Source: Chromatiales bacterium (lineage in GTDB: Bacteria > Pseudomonadota > Gammaproteobacteria > Steroidobacterales > GCA-2729495). Taken from it: DNA of 64,000 bases. The position numbers and the translations under genes were made by a program. Below are positions 9,868 to 19,525 of the stretch, in pieces (positions within the stretch are counted from its first letter, which is position 1; every line of letters begins with the position of its first letter). A model generated the notes under the pieces. The model was not told the DNA's origin. It did not search any database and worked only from the letters and a program-made list of their open reading frames with translations. The stretch spans positions 372,001 to 436,000 of the forward strand of contig JACKNI010000002.1 of NCBI GenBank assembly GCA_024234935.1, written 5' to 3'.

Positions 9868-10612
9868 GCAACGTCCCCGTATCTATTCAGCCGAAGCCCT
9901 GCGGACAGGTGCGACGCAGCTGCTTTCGGAACCCGCCACCACCCACGTTACGCGCGTGCTGCGGCTGACTGCCGGCGATCCTATCACCCTGTTCGATGGC
10001 ACCGGCATGGACTATGCGGCGACGATCGTCACGCCGGCCCGCAAGGGCGTAACGGTGCTGATCGGTGACGGACAGCCGGTGGATCGTGAATCGCCGCTGC
10101 AGCTGACCCTGTTGCAGGGCGTCTCGCGCGGGCCGCGCATGGACCTGGTGGTACAGAAAGCCACCGAACTCGGCGTCAGCGTGATTCAGCCGGTGCTCAC
10201 CGGACGCAGCGTCGTCAAGCTGGACGCCGAACGCAGCGCGGCCCGGCGCCAGCACTGGCAGGGCATCGTCATCAGCGCCTGCGAACAGTGCGGGCGCTCG
10301 ATCGTTCCGGACGTGCGCGAGCCGCTGGAACTCACGGCCGCGCTTGCCAGCCTCGAGAGCGGAACCACCGGGCTGATGCTCGACCCGGACGGGGATACCA
10401 CCCTGACCGCACTGCCGGCGGATTGCCAGCGCATCGCATTGGCCATCGGGCCCGAAGGCGGCTTCACTGAAAGCGAGCGCATGGCGCTGACGCAAGCCGG
10501 CTTCGGCCGGCTGCGGCTCGGACCGCGCATCCTGCGCACGGAAACCGCACCGCTGGCGGCGCTCAGCATCCTGCAGTACGCGCGTGGGGATATGCGGGGC
10601 CGGAGCACTTGA
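9866..10612 (+). CDS. rsmE: 16S rRNA (uracil-1498-N3)-methyltransferase
   Basis: RsmE is a SPOUT-class methyltransferase that uses S-adenosylmethionine to methylate U1498 of 16S rRNA. The 248-residue protein has the N-terminal PUA-like segment (HVTRVLRLTAGDPITLFDG), then TELGVSVIQPVLTGRS, SACEQCGRS, and the C-terminal trefoil knot with IGPEGGFTESE and LGPRILRTETAPLAAL. The ATG at 9866 was chosen because translation upstream of it lies antisense to ampD and has no homology. In most relatives rsmE is next to gshB; here the whole pil-chp operon separates them. Confidence 0.95.
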   Translation: MQRPRIYSAEALRTGATQLLSEPATTHVTRVLRLTAGDPITLFDGTGMDYAATIVTPARKGVTVLIGDGQPVDRESPLQLTLLQGVSRGPRMDLVVQKATELGVSVIQPVLTGRSVVKLDAERSAARRQHWQGIVISACEQCGRSIVPDVREPLELTAALASLESGTTGLMLDPDGDTTLTALPADCQRIALAIGPEGGFTESERMALTQAGFGRLRLGPRILRTETAPLAALSILQYARGDMRGRST

Positions 10613-10691
10613 TTAGCTGATTATCGTCGTGAACGGAAACGACCCGCGGTCGTCTGCGGCGCCAGGGCATTTTATCTCTTGAAAACGCCGC

Positions 10692-11180
10692 TCAGGACAG
10701 CGGAACCGGTCCCGGCTTCGCGGCTTCTTCCAGCATGTCCTCGATCACTTCGATATCGGGGATCAGCGGGTACTCGTTGATCATGCGGATCTGGCAGATC
10801 ACCGGCCCGTAGTCCGGCCACGGGTAACTGACGGCCGGCTGGATCACTTCGCGATTCACCCGCACCAGCTGCGGGAAGCCCTCGGTCAGCACACCGAAGT
10901 GGCCGGCTGAAAGACGTCCGGTGATCGAGGCGATGATCGCCACGCGCGTGCGGCCGCCGATCGCGCCCGGCGTGAGGCCGGCCAGCTCTTCAAAGGAGAT
11001 CACCGGTATGTGCTTGCCGTTCCAGCTGATCATGCCGCGCAGCCAGTCCGGGTGCGCGGCGTCACTGGCCTGCAGCGGAGCATAGCGGATTACCTCGGAA
11101 ACACAGGCTCTCGGCAGGATCAGCCGCTTCTGGTTGAGCGGCACCAGCAGGCTGTAGATCTCGTCGTTCGCGCTGCTCAT
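10692..11180 (-). CDS. chpC: CheW-like chemosensory protein ChpC
   Basis: A 162-residue single CheW domain protein: EIYSLLVPLNQKRLILPRACVSEVI at the start and LRGMISWNGKHIPVISFEELAG at the coupling-loop region. It is the last gene of the pil-chp operon, 11 bp after chpA. In Pseudomonas aeruginosa a second CheW protein, ChpC, occupies the same operon end and links additional receptors to ChpA. The assignment rests on position plus domain. Convergent rsmE ends 79 bp away; a small hairpin (10639-10653, ACGACC/GGTCGT) lies between them. Confidence 0.85.
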   Translation of the reverse strand: MSSANDEIYSLLVPLNQKRLILPRACVSEVIRYAPLQASDAAHPDWLRGMISWNGKHIPVISFEELAGLTPGAIGGRTRVAIIASITGRLSAGHFGVLTEGFPQLVRVNREVIQPAVSYPWPDYGPVICQIRMINEYPLIPDIEVIEDMLEEAAKPGPVPLS

Positions 11181-11191
11181 CGTTTGTGCAC

Positions 11192-14100
11192 TCAGACCGA
11201 CGCCAGCTGCTGCTGGACGGCTTCCATCAGCTCACGCTCGTGATAGGGCTTGCCCAGGTAATCATTCACGCCGATCTCGATGGCACGCGCGCGATGCTTC
11301 TCGCTGACGCGCGAAGTGACCATGATGATCGGCACGTTCACGGTATCGGCATTGTTGCGCACATGGCGCGCAAACTCGTAGCCGTCCATGCGCGGCATCT
11401 CGACGTCGAGGAGGATGATGTCCGGCCGGTGATCCTGCAGCACGCTCACGGCTTCGACCCCGTCCTTGGCGGTCAGCACGCGGAAGCCGTTGCGCTCCAG
11501 CAGGCGCTGCGTCACGCGGCGCATGGTGATGGAATCGTCCACGACCAGCGCCAGGGGCTGCGTGGACTCCGGCACCACCACCGGTGCCGGCATGTCGGGT
11601 GCCGGCCGCGCCGAACGCACCAGCGCGCCCACATCGAGAATCACCACGATCCGCCCATCGCCGAGGATCGTCGCACCGGATATGCCGCGGATCGTCGCCA
11701 GCTGTGCACCGACCGGTTTGACGACGATCTCGCGGCTGTCGAGCATCTCGTCGGTGATCAGCGCGGTTGAGTTGTCGCCGGCACGGACCAGGATGATCGA
11801 GATCCGGTCCTGCTCATCCGGCAGACGCGAGGGTCCGAGACCGAGGAACTGGCCGAGATGACGGAAATAATAGCGCTGGCCGGCGTAGTCGATGGCAGGC
11901 TCGGCATGCTGCATTCGCTCGTTGAACTCGCCGCGGCCGATGCGGATGATGCCCTCGACCGTCGGCAGGGGCAGCGCATAGAGCTCTGATCCGGTGCGCA
12001 CGATCAGCGCCTGGGTAACGGCCAGCGTAAACGGCAGGCGCAGGGTGAAGGTCGTACCCAGCCCGCGCCGCGAGGCAATCGACAGCGTGCCGCCGAGTTT
12101 GGCCACCTGGTTTGCGACCACATCCATGCCGATGCCGCGACCGGCGGCCTGGGTCAGCTGGTCGGCCGTACTGAAGCCCGAGCGCAGGATGAACTGCATC
12201 GCCTCTTCGTCGGTCAGCGGTGTGTCGCTGCTGACGAAACCGAGATCGATGGCCTTGCGGCGGATCGCCGCGATGTCGAGTCCGCGGCCGTCGTCGGCAA
12301 TATCGATGACCACCTCAGCGCCTTCGCGCCGGATCGCAATCCGGATGGCACCGGCTGCCGGCTTGCCGAGGATCTCGCGCTCCGCCGGTGACTCCATGCC
12401 ATGGATCACGGCGTTGCGCAGCATGTGCTCGAAGGGCGGCAGCATCTTCTCCAGCACCTGGCGGTCGAGGTCACCGCTGCCTTCGATGCCGAGTTCCGCG
12501 AGCTTGCCCTGCTCCCTGGCCGTCTGCCGCACGAGGCGTGCAAGCCGCGAACCGTGCTGATCGAAGGGCACCATGCGCGTGCGCATGAGGCCGTCCTGCA
12601 ACTCGGTGGTAGTCCGGGCCTGCTGCACGAGCAGGCCTTCCGCATCGGCACTGACGTTCTGCAACAGGTCCTTGAGACTGCTGACGTCATTGGCAGTCTC
12701 GGCCAGCGCACGCGACAGCTGCTGTATCGTCGAGTAGCGATCCAGTTCCAGCGGATCGAATCCGGTTTCGCGCTCCGTCTCCGCCTGGTGCCGGTACAGG
12801 ATCTGCGCCTCGGTCTCGATCTCGAGCTTGCGCAGTTGATCGCGCAGCCGCACCACCGTCTGGTTGAGTTCCTCCAGATTGAACTGTATCTGCGCCTGCT
12901 GCTGGGTCAGGCGCGCATTGGCGATGCTGATTTCGCCGGCACCGTTGAGCAACTGCTCGAGCAGACCGGAATCGACACGCGCGAAATCCCTGGGCTCGAC
13001 TGTGCGCGGCGACTGTACCGGCGGTCGCGGCGGCGGCGGCTCGGTGAACGGCTGACGAACCGGCGGTGCCTCAAGCTCCCTGGCCAGCTCGCCCAGCCGT
13101 TCCAGCGCCGGAGGCGGCACGGCCGGCCCGGCAAAGATCTCAGCCGAATCGTCGGCCAGCATCTCCTCTTCAGCCGGCGGCAGTTCGAAGTCGAGCCCGG
13201 TTCCGGTATCGCCAGCCAGCACCTCATCGAGATCGGCTTCCAGATCGAAATCGAGCGGCTCACCAAGCTCTTCGACCGGCTGCTCTTCAGCTGCCGGCGG
13301 TTGTTCCCCGACAGTTTCTGCTTCGACGGGCTGCGCGGGCAGTCCGCCCTCCGGCGGCACCAGAGCCGGCTCTTCAGCCGGCGGCATTGCCGACTCATCG
13401 GCAAATTCACCGCGCAAGGCCGCCGCCAGCCGCGCCATGAGCGTCGCCGGTGGCACCGTGACGGCACCGGCCGGTATCGCATCGCGCAGCGCATGCAGTT
13501 CATCGAAGGCAGACCGGACCAGCGCAGCGGTGGCGTCGTTGTTCGGCAGCAGACCGTCGCTCACCCGGGTCAGCAGGGTTTCAAGTTCGTGACTGAGGTC
13601 GCCCATGGCAAACAGCCCGGCCATGCGGGCGCCGCCCTTGAGCGTATGCAGACCGCGCTGCAGTTCTGCCAGAGCGTGATCCTGGTCCTCGCCGGCGGAG
13701 AGCCGCGCCAGGGCCTGATCGCAGACCTCGAGAATCTCGCCAGCTTCCTCGGCATAGATTGCCGCGACCTCTTCGTCGAAGCCGGCCTGCGTGGCAGTCA
13801 GCGGGGTACCGGCTTCGGCACCGGCGTCCTGCGACACCGGCTCCGTCTCAGGCTCCGGTTCAGATTCTCGTTCTGGTTCTGGTTCCGGTTCCGGTTCCGG
13901 TTCTGGCTCAGATTGAAGTTCCGGTTCCGGCTCGACCGTCGGTCCGGCTTCGGCACCGGCGTCCTGACCGGCAAAAATCTCGGCCAGCTCAGGCGAGACA
14001 TCAAGCAGCCCGGCTTCGGTGATGACCGGCAACTGCATGGATACGGTGCCGCCATCGCCCGGCTCGGCGGACTGCGCGGCCGCACGTTCGGCGGCCGCGA

Positions 14101-16876
14101 CGGCGAGCTGCTGCAGGCTTGCCTTCAATGCCGTCGCATCGGGCACAGGATGGTCCGGATCGCTCAGCTGCGCGATGATCGCCGCCACCAGCTCGGCGCT
14201 TTCACCACATGCATCGAGCACGGCCTGATCAGCCGGCAGCTGACCCGCGTAGAGCACGCCGACCAGATCGTTGAGCAACTCCGATACATCGACCGCCGCG
14301 GTAACGCCGGCCATGGTCAGATTTCCGTGCAGGGTATGACAGGCACGGAACACATCCTCGGGCAGCGGCTGACGCAGTGATTCGCTGCCAGCGGCCACGA
14401 ACTCCCGGAGCACCGACAGATGTGCCGCAACTTCGCGGGACAGGATATCGAGCAGCACGGGATCCATGCCCGGCGGACTCATGGATATGTGTGTCGCGAC
14501 CATCGTCGCGTCGACCGGCCCGAGCTCGGGCTCTTCGACTGGAACCGGCGTCTTCTGGCGACCGAGCGCGGCATCGATCGAGGGCACGGGCAGCACTTCA
14601 GTCGCGTCACTGCTGTCAGCCGGCTGCTCGGGCTCCGGCGCGGCGACTGGCCGGCCCAGCGCCTCCGCTTCCGCCATCAGCGCCGCAATGTCACTGGCGG
14701 GCTCGGTACCGACCTCAAGCTGCTCGAGCAGTTCGGCAACTGCGATATTCGCCCGCTGCATGAATGCGCTCAGCGGCTGGGAGTTCAGCACGGCGCCGTC
14801 GATGATCCGGTTGAGCAGGTGCTCGATGCTCCAGCAGTACTCGCCGATCAGCTCGGCACCGACCATCCGGCCGCTGCCCTTCAGCGTGTGATAGGCACGC
14901 CGGACGGTCCGCAATGCTTCCAGCTCGCCGTCATCAAGCGCCCAGCGCGGGAAATTGCTGTTGATCGACTCGATGGCCTCGCGTGCCTCCTCGATGAACA
15001 GCTCGAGGATCTCCGGATCGATGCCGTCACCGGTATCGGCAACCACCGGGCGATCGGCAGATGGTCCCGTCCACTCCGCCTGAGCTGTTTCCGGTGCAAA
15101 TGGCGGCGATATGACCTGTGTGGCGGGCAGGTCTTCGCTGCCGGCCGGTGCGGATATTTCCGGCAGCGTCAGCGCATCAAGACTGCGGCCCGCATTGTCG
15201 AGCATCCAGTCGGGCTCGCGCCGGCCCGCCTGGATCGTCTCCATGTAGTACTCGAGGCTGACGATCGCGTCAGCCAGGCGCTCGAGTGCTGCACGCGCCT
15301 CCGGACCGGTACCGCGCTGCACGACTTCGGAAGCCGCAGCCGCGATTCGCTCCGCGATCCGTGCAGCCGGCTCGCGCTCCGCGATGAGCAATGCGGCGGT
15401 GATCCCGCGCAGCAGTGTCGGAATGGCATCCAGTGCGGCGCCGTCGCCTGCGCGCTCGGTCACCACGCTGATGGCCTCTTTCACGCGCATCAGGTTGGCC
15501 AGGCATTCACGCATCACCGCCTGGGTAACGAGCTGCTGTCCGGGATCCCGTTCGCTTCCGTCCGCATCGTTCGCTGTGGCGGCATCGGGGCTGATCATGC
15601 CGATCAACAGGGGCTCGATGCGATCCTCGACCTCAAGCAAGGCCGTGGCCATCGCCACCAGTACCGATTCGTCCGGCCGCCCGCGCCCGGCCACCAGTTC
15701 CTCGAGTTCCGCACGCCGTACCTGGACGATCTCGCGCAACTCGCCGAGGCCGAGTACGCCGAGCGTATCGCCGATCTTCTTGAGCAACTCGACCTGCGGG
15801 GCAAGCTCTTCGACGCGCTCCATGCCGGTACGCACGTAGATGTCGAGGACGTCCTTGACGCGCGCCAGGTCCTCCCGGATTGCGCCCGACACCGTCTGCA
15901 TCAGCTTTGCGCTCGGCGCCGACAGGCTCTGGCGTGCGGATTCCACCTGCTCGTCGCCGGGAATCAGGCCCGACAGGCTGAACGCCTCGCGGATCGCCGC
16001 TACCCGCGAGCCGGTACTTGTGGCGCGGGCGACGTAGTAGAGAAGGTTATTGACCAGATCGACCGGCGGCTGCGCGGCAAACTTCTGCTCACCGATGGTA
16101 AACAGCCGCTTCATCTCGCGATCGGCCTGGCCGATCAGCCGCTTTACCGATACGCCGGCCTCGAGTCCGCCGTCGGCAAGCGCTTCGAGGACTCCACCGA
16201 CCACCCACCAGAGCTGATGCACCACATCGCTGGCCGAGGCAGCCTCGAGCCGGCCGGCCACATCCTGGAGCCTGCGCAGCGCATCACCACCTGCATCGCC
16301 GCGGATCCAGCCCAGCAGCGCCAGCTGAAAGCGCGGCCGCATGTGCTTTGCCAGCACGGCGGCGTCTTCGCCGGATGGCTCGCGCGGCGGCGCAACCGGC
16401 TCGCTCATCGCTCCGGGAGCGATATTGAGCAACAGCAGGGTGCTCTCGGACAGCAGCGGCCGACCGCGCGCGGCGCGCAGATCGTTGAGCAGCGGCAGCA
16501 GCACCAGCGGCACGTCACGGCTGCCGTCGCGGATGCGATCCACATAGCCAGGCAACTGCACGGCGGCCCGCGACAGCGCCACGATACCGTCTTCAGTCTG
16601 ACCGTCGCGTCTGTGCTTCAGCAGGTGCCTGCAGGTCTGCTCCATCTCCTCGGCGAGCAGGCTTGCGCCCCAGGTCTCGGTGATCTGCAGTACACCGCGC
16701 GCGGTATGCAGCAACGCCGCACACCGCTCCAGCAACTGCGGACTGCCTTCGCCCTCGGCAAACTGTTCAAGTACCGCGCGCGCGTCGTTGAGCGTGACGG
16801 CCAACTCGGCGCCCACGAGCTGCAACGGCTGGGGAGCCGGATCGTCGATTGCGTTGCGCTCGGGCAGGGCGGACAC
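11192..16876 (-). CDS. chpA: ChpA: multi-Hpt hybrid histidine kinase of the type IV pilus chemosensory system
   Basis: A giant 1894-residue CheA-type kinase. In order: an N-terminal FimL-like segment with a phosphotransfer-like LHTARG near residue 58; Hpt domains with YHTLKGSGRMVG (about 664), CHTLHGN (about 846, Lys replaced by His) and LHTLKGGARMAG (about 1075); Glu/Pro- and acidic-rich linkers (about 975-1010 and 1110-1230); a dimerisation helix region; the HATPase with HMLRNAVIHGME, DDGRGLDI and GRGIGMDVV (about 1490-1610); CheW domain (to about 1745); and a C-terminal receiver with VVDDS and phospho-Asp in LLDVEMPRMDGYE (about 1824). Starts at GTG 16876, four bases after pilJ. It passes phosphate to PilG/PilH to control pilus extension and retraction. 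Confidence 0.96.
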   Translation of the reverse strand: MSALPERNAIDDPAPQPLQLVGAELAVTLNDARAVLEQFAEGEGSPQLLERCAALLHTARGVLQITETWGASLLAEEMEQTCRHLLKHRRDGQTEDGIVALSRAAVQLPGYVDRIRDGSRDVPLVLLPLLNDLRAARGRPLLSESTLLLLNIAPGAMSEPVAPPREPSGEDAAVLAKHMRPRFQLALLGWIRGDAGGDALRRLQDVAGRLEAASASDVVHQLWWVVGGVLEALADGGLEAGVSVKRLIGQADREMKRLFTIGEQKFAAQPPVDLVNNLLYYVARATSTGSRVAAIREAFSLSGLIPGDEQVESARQSLSAPSAKLMQTVSGAIREDLARVKDVLDIYVRTGMERVEELAPQVELLKKIGDTLGVLGLGELREIVQVRRAELEELVAGRGRPDESVLVAMATALLEVEDRIEPLLIGMISPDAATANDADGSERDPGQQLVTQAVMRECLANLMRVKEAISVVTERAGDGAALDAIPTLLRGITAALLIAEREPAARIAERIAAAASEVVQRGTGPEARAALERLADAIVSLEYYMETIQAGRREPDWMLDNAGRSLDALTLPEISAPAGSEDLPATQVISPPFAPETAQAEWTGPSADRPVVADTGDGIDPEILELFIEEAREAIESINSNFPRWALDDGELEALRTVRRAYHTLKGSGRMVGAELIGEYCWSIEHLLNRIIDGAVLNSQPLSAFMQRANIAVAELLEQLEVGTEPASDIAALMAEAEALGRPVAAPEPEQPADSSDATEVLPVPSIDAALGRQKTPVPVEEPELGPVDATMVATHISMSPPGMDPVLLDILSREVAAHLSVLREFVAAGSESLRQPLPEDVFRACHTLHGNLTMAGVTAAVDVSELLNDLVGVLYAGQLPADQAVLDACGESAELVAAIIAQLSDPDHPVPDATALKASLQQLAVAAAERAAAQSAEPGDGGTVSMQLPVITEAGLLDVSPELAEIFAGQDAGAEAGPTVEPEPELQSEPEPEPEPEPEPERESEPEPETEPVSQDAGAEAGTPLTATQAGFDEEVAAIYAEEAGEILEVCDQALARLSAGEDQDHALAELQRGLHTLKGGARMAGLFAMGDLSHELETLLTRVSDGLLPNNDATAALVRSAFDELHALRDAIPAGAVTVPPATLMARLAAALRGEFADESAMPPAEEPALVPPEGGLPAQPVEAETVGEQPPAAEEQPVEELGEPLDFDLEADLDEVLAGDTGTGLDFELPPAEEEMLADDSAEIFAGPAVPPPALERLGELARELEAPPVRQPFTEPPPPRPPVQSPRTVEPRDFARVDSGLLEQLLNGAGEISIANARLTQQQAQIQFNLEELNQTVVRLRDQLRKLEIETEAQILYRHQAETERETGFDPLELDRYSTIQQLSRALAETANDVSSLKDLLQNVSADAEGLLVQQARTTTELQDGLMRTRMVPFDQHGSRLARLVRQTAREQGKLAELGIEGSGDLDRQVLEKMLPPFEHMLRNAVIHGMESPAEREILGKPAAGAIRIAIRREGAEVVIDIADDGRGLDIAAIRRKAIDLGFVSSDTPLTDEEAMQFILRSGFSTADQLTQAAGRGIGMDVVANQVAKLGGTLSIASRRGLGTTFTLRLPFTLAVTQALIVRTGSELYALPLPTVEGIIRIGRGEFNERMQHAEPAIDYAGQRYYFRHLGQFLGLGPSRLPDEQDRISIILVRAGDNSTALITDEMLDSREIVVKPVGAQLATIRGISGATILGDGRIVVILDVGALVRSARPAPDMPAPVVVPESTQPLALVVDDSITMRRVTQRLLERNGFRVLTAKDGVEAVSVLQDHRPDIILLDVEMPRMDGYEFARHVRNNADTVNVPIIMVTSRVSEKHRARAIEIGVNDYLGKPYHERELMEAVQQQLASV
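13809..13966. repeat. Direct repeat flanking a Glu-Pro hexanucleotide tract inside chpA
   Basis: A 23-bp sequence at 13809-13831 recurs exactly at 13944-13966, both copies encoding QDAGAEAG in the chpA frame. The copies are 135 bp (45 codons) apart. Between them, around 13871-13908, a GGTTCC/GGTTCT hexamer repeat encodes alternating Glu-Pro. All repeat units are multiples of three, so gain or loss leaves the frame intact. Confidence 0.85.
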
Positions 16877-16879
16877 CGG

Positions 16880-18934
16880 TCAGGCCGTACGTTTGCTCGC
16901 GAAGGACACCGGCTCGGCAAAGTGCGGCGCTCCGCCGCGCGCGGCATCTGCAGTCGACACATCGGCTGGCGTTGCCGATGTGCCCTGCTGGGCCAGCGCC
17001 GCAACGGGCGGCAGCCGGAAGCCAGCCACCGAACGGCGCAGCTGGGTGGCGAGTTCGGCCAGCTTGCTGATGGCGCTGGTGGTAGCGCTGGTATTCGCCG
17101 CTGTCTCGGCGTTGATCTCCTCCAGCACGTCCATGCTGCGGGTCACGGCTGAAGCCGCCTTGCCCTGTTCGCGGGCGGAACTCGAGATGTTCTGCACGAG
17201 CGCCGCGATCTGGTTGGAGACCTGTTCGATTTCCTCGAGCGCTGCACCGGCGTTTTCCGCCAGCAGTGCGCCGCCGACCACGTCGGTCGTACTGCGTTCC
17301 ATCGAAACGATCGCCTCGTTGGTATCGGCCTGAATCGTCCGCACCAGGAATTCGATCTGGCGGGTCGCATTGGCCGAGCGCTCGGCGAGCCGCTGCACTT
17401 CGTCCGCCACCACCGCAAATCCACGACCGGCTTCACCGGCCATCGAAGCCTGTATCGCGGCATTCAGCGCGAGGATGTTGGTCTGGTCGGCGATGTCATT
17501 GATGAGCTCGACGATGTTGCCGATCTCCTGGGAACTCTCGCCGAGCCGCTTGATGCGCTTGGACGTTTCCTGGATCGTCTCGCGAATCGCGTTCATGCCC
17601 TCGATGGTGCGCCGTACCGCATCGCCGCCCTTGTGCGCCACATCCACCGAATGGCGGGCCACGTCGGATGAGCGCTCGGCATTGCCCGAAACTTCCTCAA
17701 TGGATGAGGCCATGCGGTTGATCGCCCGTGAGGCCGACTCGAGCTGCTTGGACTGCGCTTCGCTGGCGGCAGCGAGCTGGCGGGCCGAGCCCTCGGTCTG
17801 CCGGGCTGCGCCGTCGACAAGGATCGCGCTCTCGTTGATGGTCGTCACCAGCTCACGCAGCGCCTCGATCGCGTAGTTCACCGAGTCTGCGATCGCACCG
17901 GTGATGTCCTCGGTCACCGTGGCATGCACGGTGAGATTGCCGTCGGCCAGGCTGCTCATTTCGTCCAGCAGGGTCAGGATGGCCTGCTGGTTGCGTTCAT
18001 TCTGGGCGGTCTGGCGTGCGGCAGCCCGGCCCGTATCGGCAACACGCCGGTAAATCCAGATCATGGCAAGTGCAAGGGCAATGCCGAGCGCAAGCAATGC
18101 TGCGGTGATGGTTGCCGCCAGACTCAGCGTCTTGCCCTTTGCCGGGCCACTCGTGCTGACCGGCAAGGCACCCACCAGCGTATCGAGCTGCACCATCGAC
18201 TGACGCAGCGCACTGAGCCGGTCGCCAGAGGCCAGCACATCGCGCAGCGTCTTGCTGAGTTCAGCGCTCTCCTTGCGTAATCCGTCCAGAGCACGGATCG
18301 CCTCGGTACCGGTCAGCGCACGCAGGCCGAGTTCTGCGTTGCCTTCTGCGAGACCATCGATCACCTGGGTGATCGCCATGTCGGAGTCGAGCATGGTGGA
18401 ACTCTGGGCCGCTGCCTTTACCGAGCCCTGCGACAGGCCGCGGAGATCACGCCGGAGGCTGTCGGCCAGCACACGAACGCGCTCGAGCTGGGCAATCGTG
18501 GCCGGCTGGTTACGCAATGCAGGATTGGCCTGCAGGGCATCGATGTGGGCCGCGAGACGCGGCACCGTTCGATCGAGGCGGTCGGCAGCGGCGCGCAGGG
18601 CCAGCAGTTCGCTGCGCCCGGCCTCGATCGTGGCGAGGCTGGTGCTTATACGGGCCAGGTTGCGCTGGGTGTCGCTGTCCAGACCACTGGTATCGGCCGC
18701 CTTGAGCTGCTTGCTGACCGTCGCCAGCCCGGCGAATGCCTTGGCCTCACCGCGCATCGCGCCGGTAGCCAGGCTATATGCCATGTGGGCCTCGGCCAGC
18801 GGCCCGCCAGACGAGCCCGAAGCCGTGAGGGCGCCTGGCCGGAGCAGGAGCAGCGCGAGACAGCCGACGAGCACCACGATCAGTGTGGCGCCCAGGGCGG
18901 GAAACAGCCGCATTCCGTCAGTTTGTTCTGTCAT
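16880..18934 (-). CDS. pilJ: Type IV pilus methyl-accepting chemotaxis protein PilJ
   Basis: A 684-residue membrane receptor of the pilus chemosensory array. Transmembrane helix 1 spans about residues 12-31 and helix 2 about 268-292 (AATITAALLALGIALALAMIW), enclosing a helical periplasmic domain with PilJ-type repeats. A HAMP-like region follows, then the cytoplasmic signalling hairpin with DEVQRLAERSANATRQIE near residue 513. Downstream gene chpA begins after three bases; pilI ends 18 bp before. In P. aeruginosa pilK (methyltransferase) lies between pilJ and chpA; it is missing here. Confidence 0.95.
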   Translation of the reverse strand: MTEQTDGMRLFPALGATLIVVLVGCLALLLLRPGALTASGSSGGPLAEAHMAYSLATGAMRGEAKAFAGLATVSKQLKAADTSGLDSDTQRNLARISTSLATIEAGRSELLALRAAADRLDRTVPRLAAHIDALQANPALRNQPATIAQLERVRVLADSLRRDLRGLSQGSVKAAAQSSTMLDSDMAITQVIDGLAEGNAELGLRALTGTEAIRALDGLRKESAELSKTLRDVLASGDRLSALRQSMVQLDTLVGALPVSTSGPAKGKTLSLAATITAALLALGIALALAMIWIYRRVADTGRAAARQTAQNERNQQAILTLLDEMSSLADGNLTVHATVTEDITGAIADSVNYAIEALRELVTTINESAILVDGAARQTEGSARQLAAASEAQSKQLESASRAINRMASSIEEVSGNAERSSDVARHSVDVAHKGGDAVRRTIEGMNAIRETIQETSKRIKRLGESSQEIGNIVELINDIADQTNILALNAAIQASMAGEAGRGFAVVADEVQRLAERSANATRQIEFLVRTIQADTNEAIVSMERSTTDVVGGALLAENAGAALEEIEQVSNQIAALVQNISSSAREQGKAASAVTRSMDVLEEINAETAANTSATTSAISKLAELATQLRRSVAGFRLPPVAALAQQGTSATPADVSTADAARGGAPHFAEPVSFASKRTA

Positions 18935-18952
18935 CAGTTGATTCGCTCCGTT

Positions 18953-19525
18953 TTACTCGCCTGCGGCACGCTGGAAATCCCGCGCGTCCAGCAGCTTCGA
19001 CAGGCTGAACACCGGCCAGACTTCATCCGCACGCCGGAAACACCCGTCCAGAAACCGGTCAGCCCGGATCACCGTTTCAGGCACTTCCGGGTTCATTTCG
19101 CTGTCCAGAAAGCGGCGGAAACCAAATACTTCATCGACAATCAGTCCAACCGGGTATTCATCGCTGTTGATCACCAGCGCCCGGGCACTGCGTTCGCTGC
19201 CACCGATGCCCGAACCGAGAAACTCGCGCAGATCGACCAGTGGCAGCAGATGCCCGCGCACATTGGCGAGCCCCTTGACCCAGGACCTGGCTCCCGGCAC
19301 CCGGGTTACCGCCGGCGGCACCATCAGTACCTCACGAACCTCGTCACGCGGCACGACAAAGCGTTCCCGTCCCAGCCGGAAGCCTACGCCCACCCATTCT
19401 TCAAGGTTGACGTCATGACCATGAGCCCCTGCTGCCGCAACCCGGCTGCGGCGCTCCATCTCGCACAGCAGATCAAACGGATGATCCTTCAGCGCCCTCA
19501 GGCTGTCCTGTGCGGCGACAGCCAT
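18953..19525 (-). CDS. pilI: CheW-like adaptor PilI
   Basis: A 190-residue protein with a CheW domain (GVGFRLGRERFVVPRDEVREVL, KGLANVRGHLLPLVDLREFLG, ALVINSDEYPVGLIVDEVFGFR). It couples the PilJ receptor to the kinase ChpA. The N-terminal 45 residues are an extension common in PilI. Its ATG overlaps the pilH stop by one base (TGATG), suggesting translational coupling. Third gene of the operon. Confidence 0.93.
   Translation of the reverse strand: MAVAAQDSLRALKDHPFDLLCEMERRSRVAAAGAHGHDVNLEEWVGVGFRLGRERFVVPRDEVREVLMVPPAVTRVPGARSWVKGLANVRGHLLPLVDLREFLGSGIGGSERSARALVINSDEYPVGLIVDEVFGFRRFLDSEMNPEVPETVIRADRFLDGCFRRADEVWPVFSLSKLLDARDFQRAAGE

Noticed and set aside
10639..10653. ACGACC-CGC-GGTCGT hairpin between rsmE and chpC
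   Set aside because: Short stem with no T-run; mentioned under chpC but too weak to call as a terminator.
12401..17152. Long plus-strand frames (up to 910 codons) opposite chpA and pilJ
   Set aside because: Shadow frames caused by high GC at third codon positions; compositions are unlike proteins and the opposite strand is fully explained.
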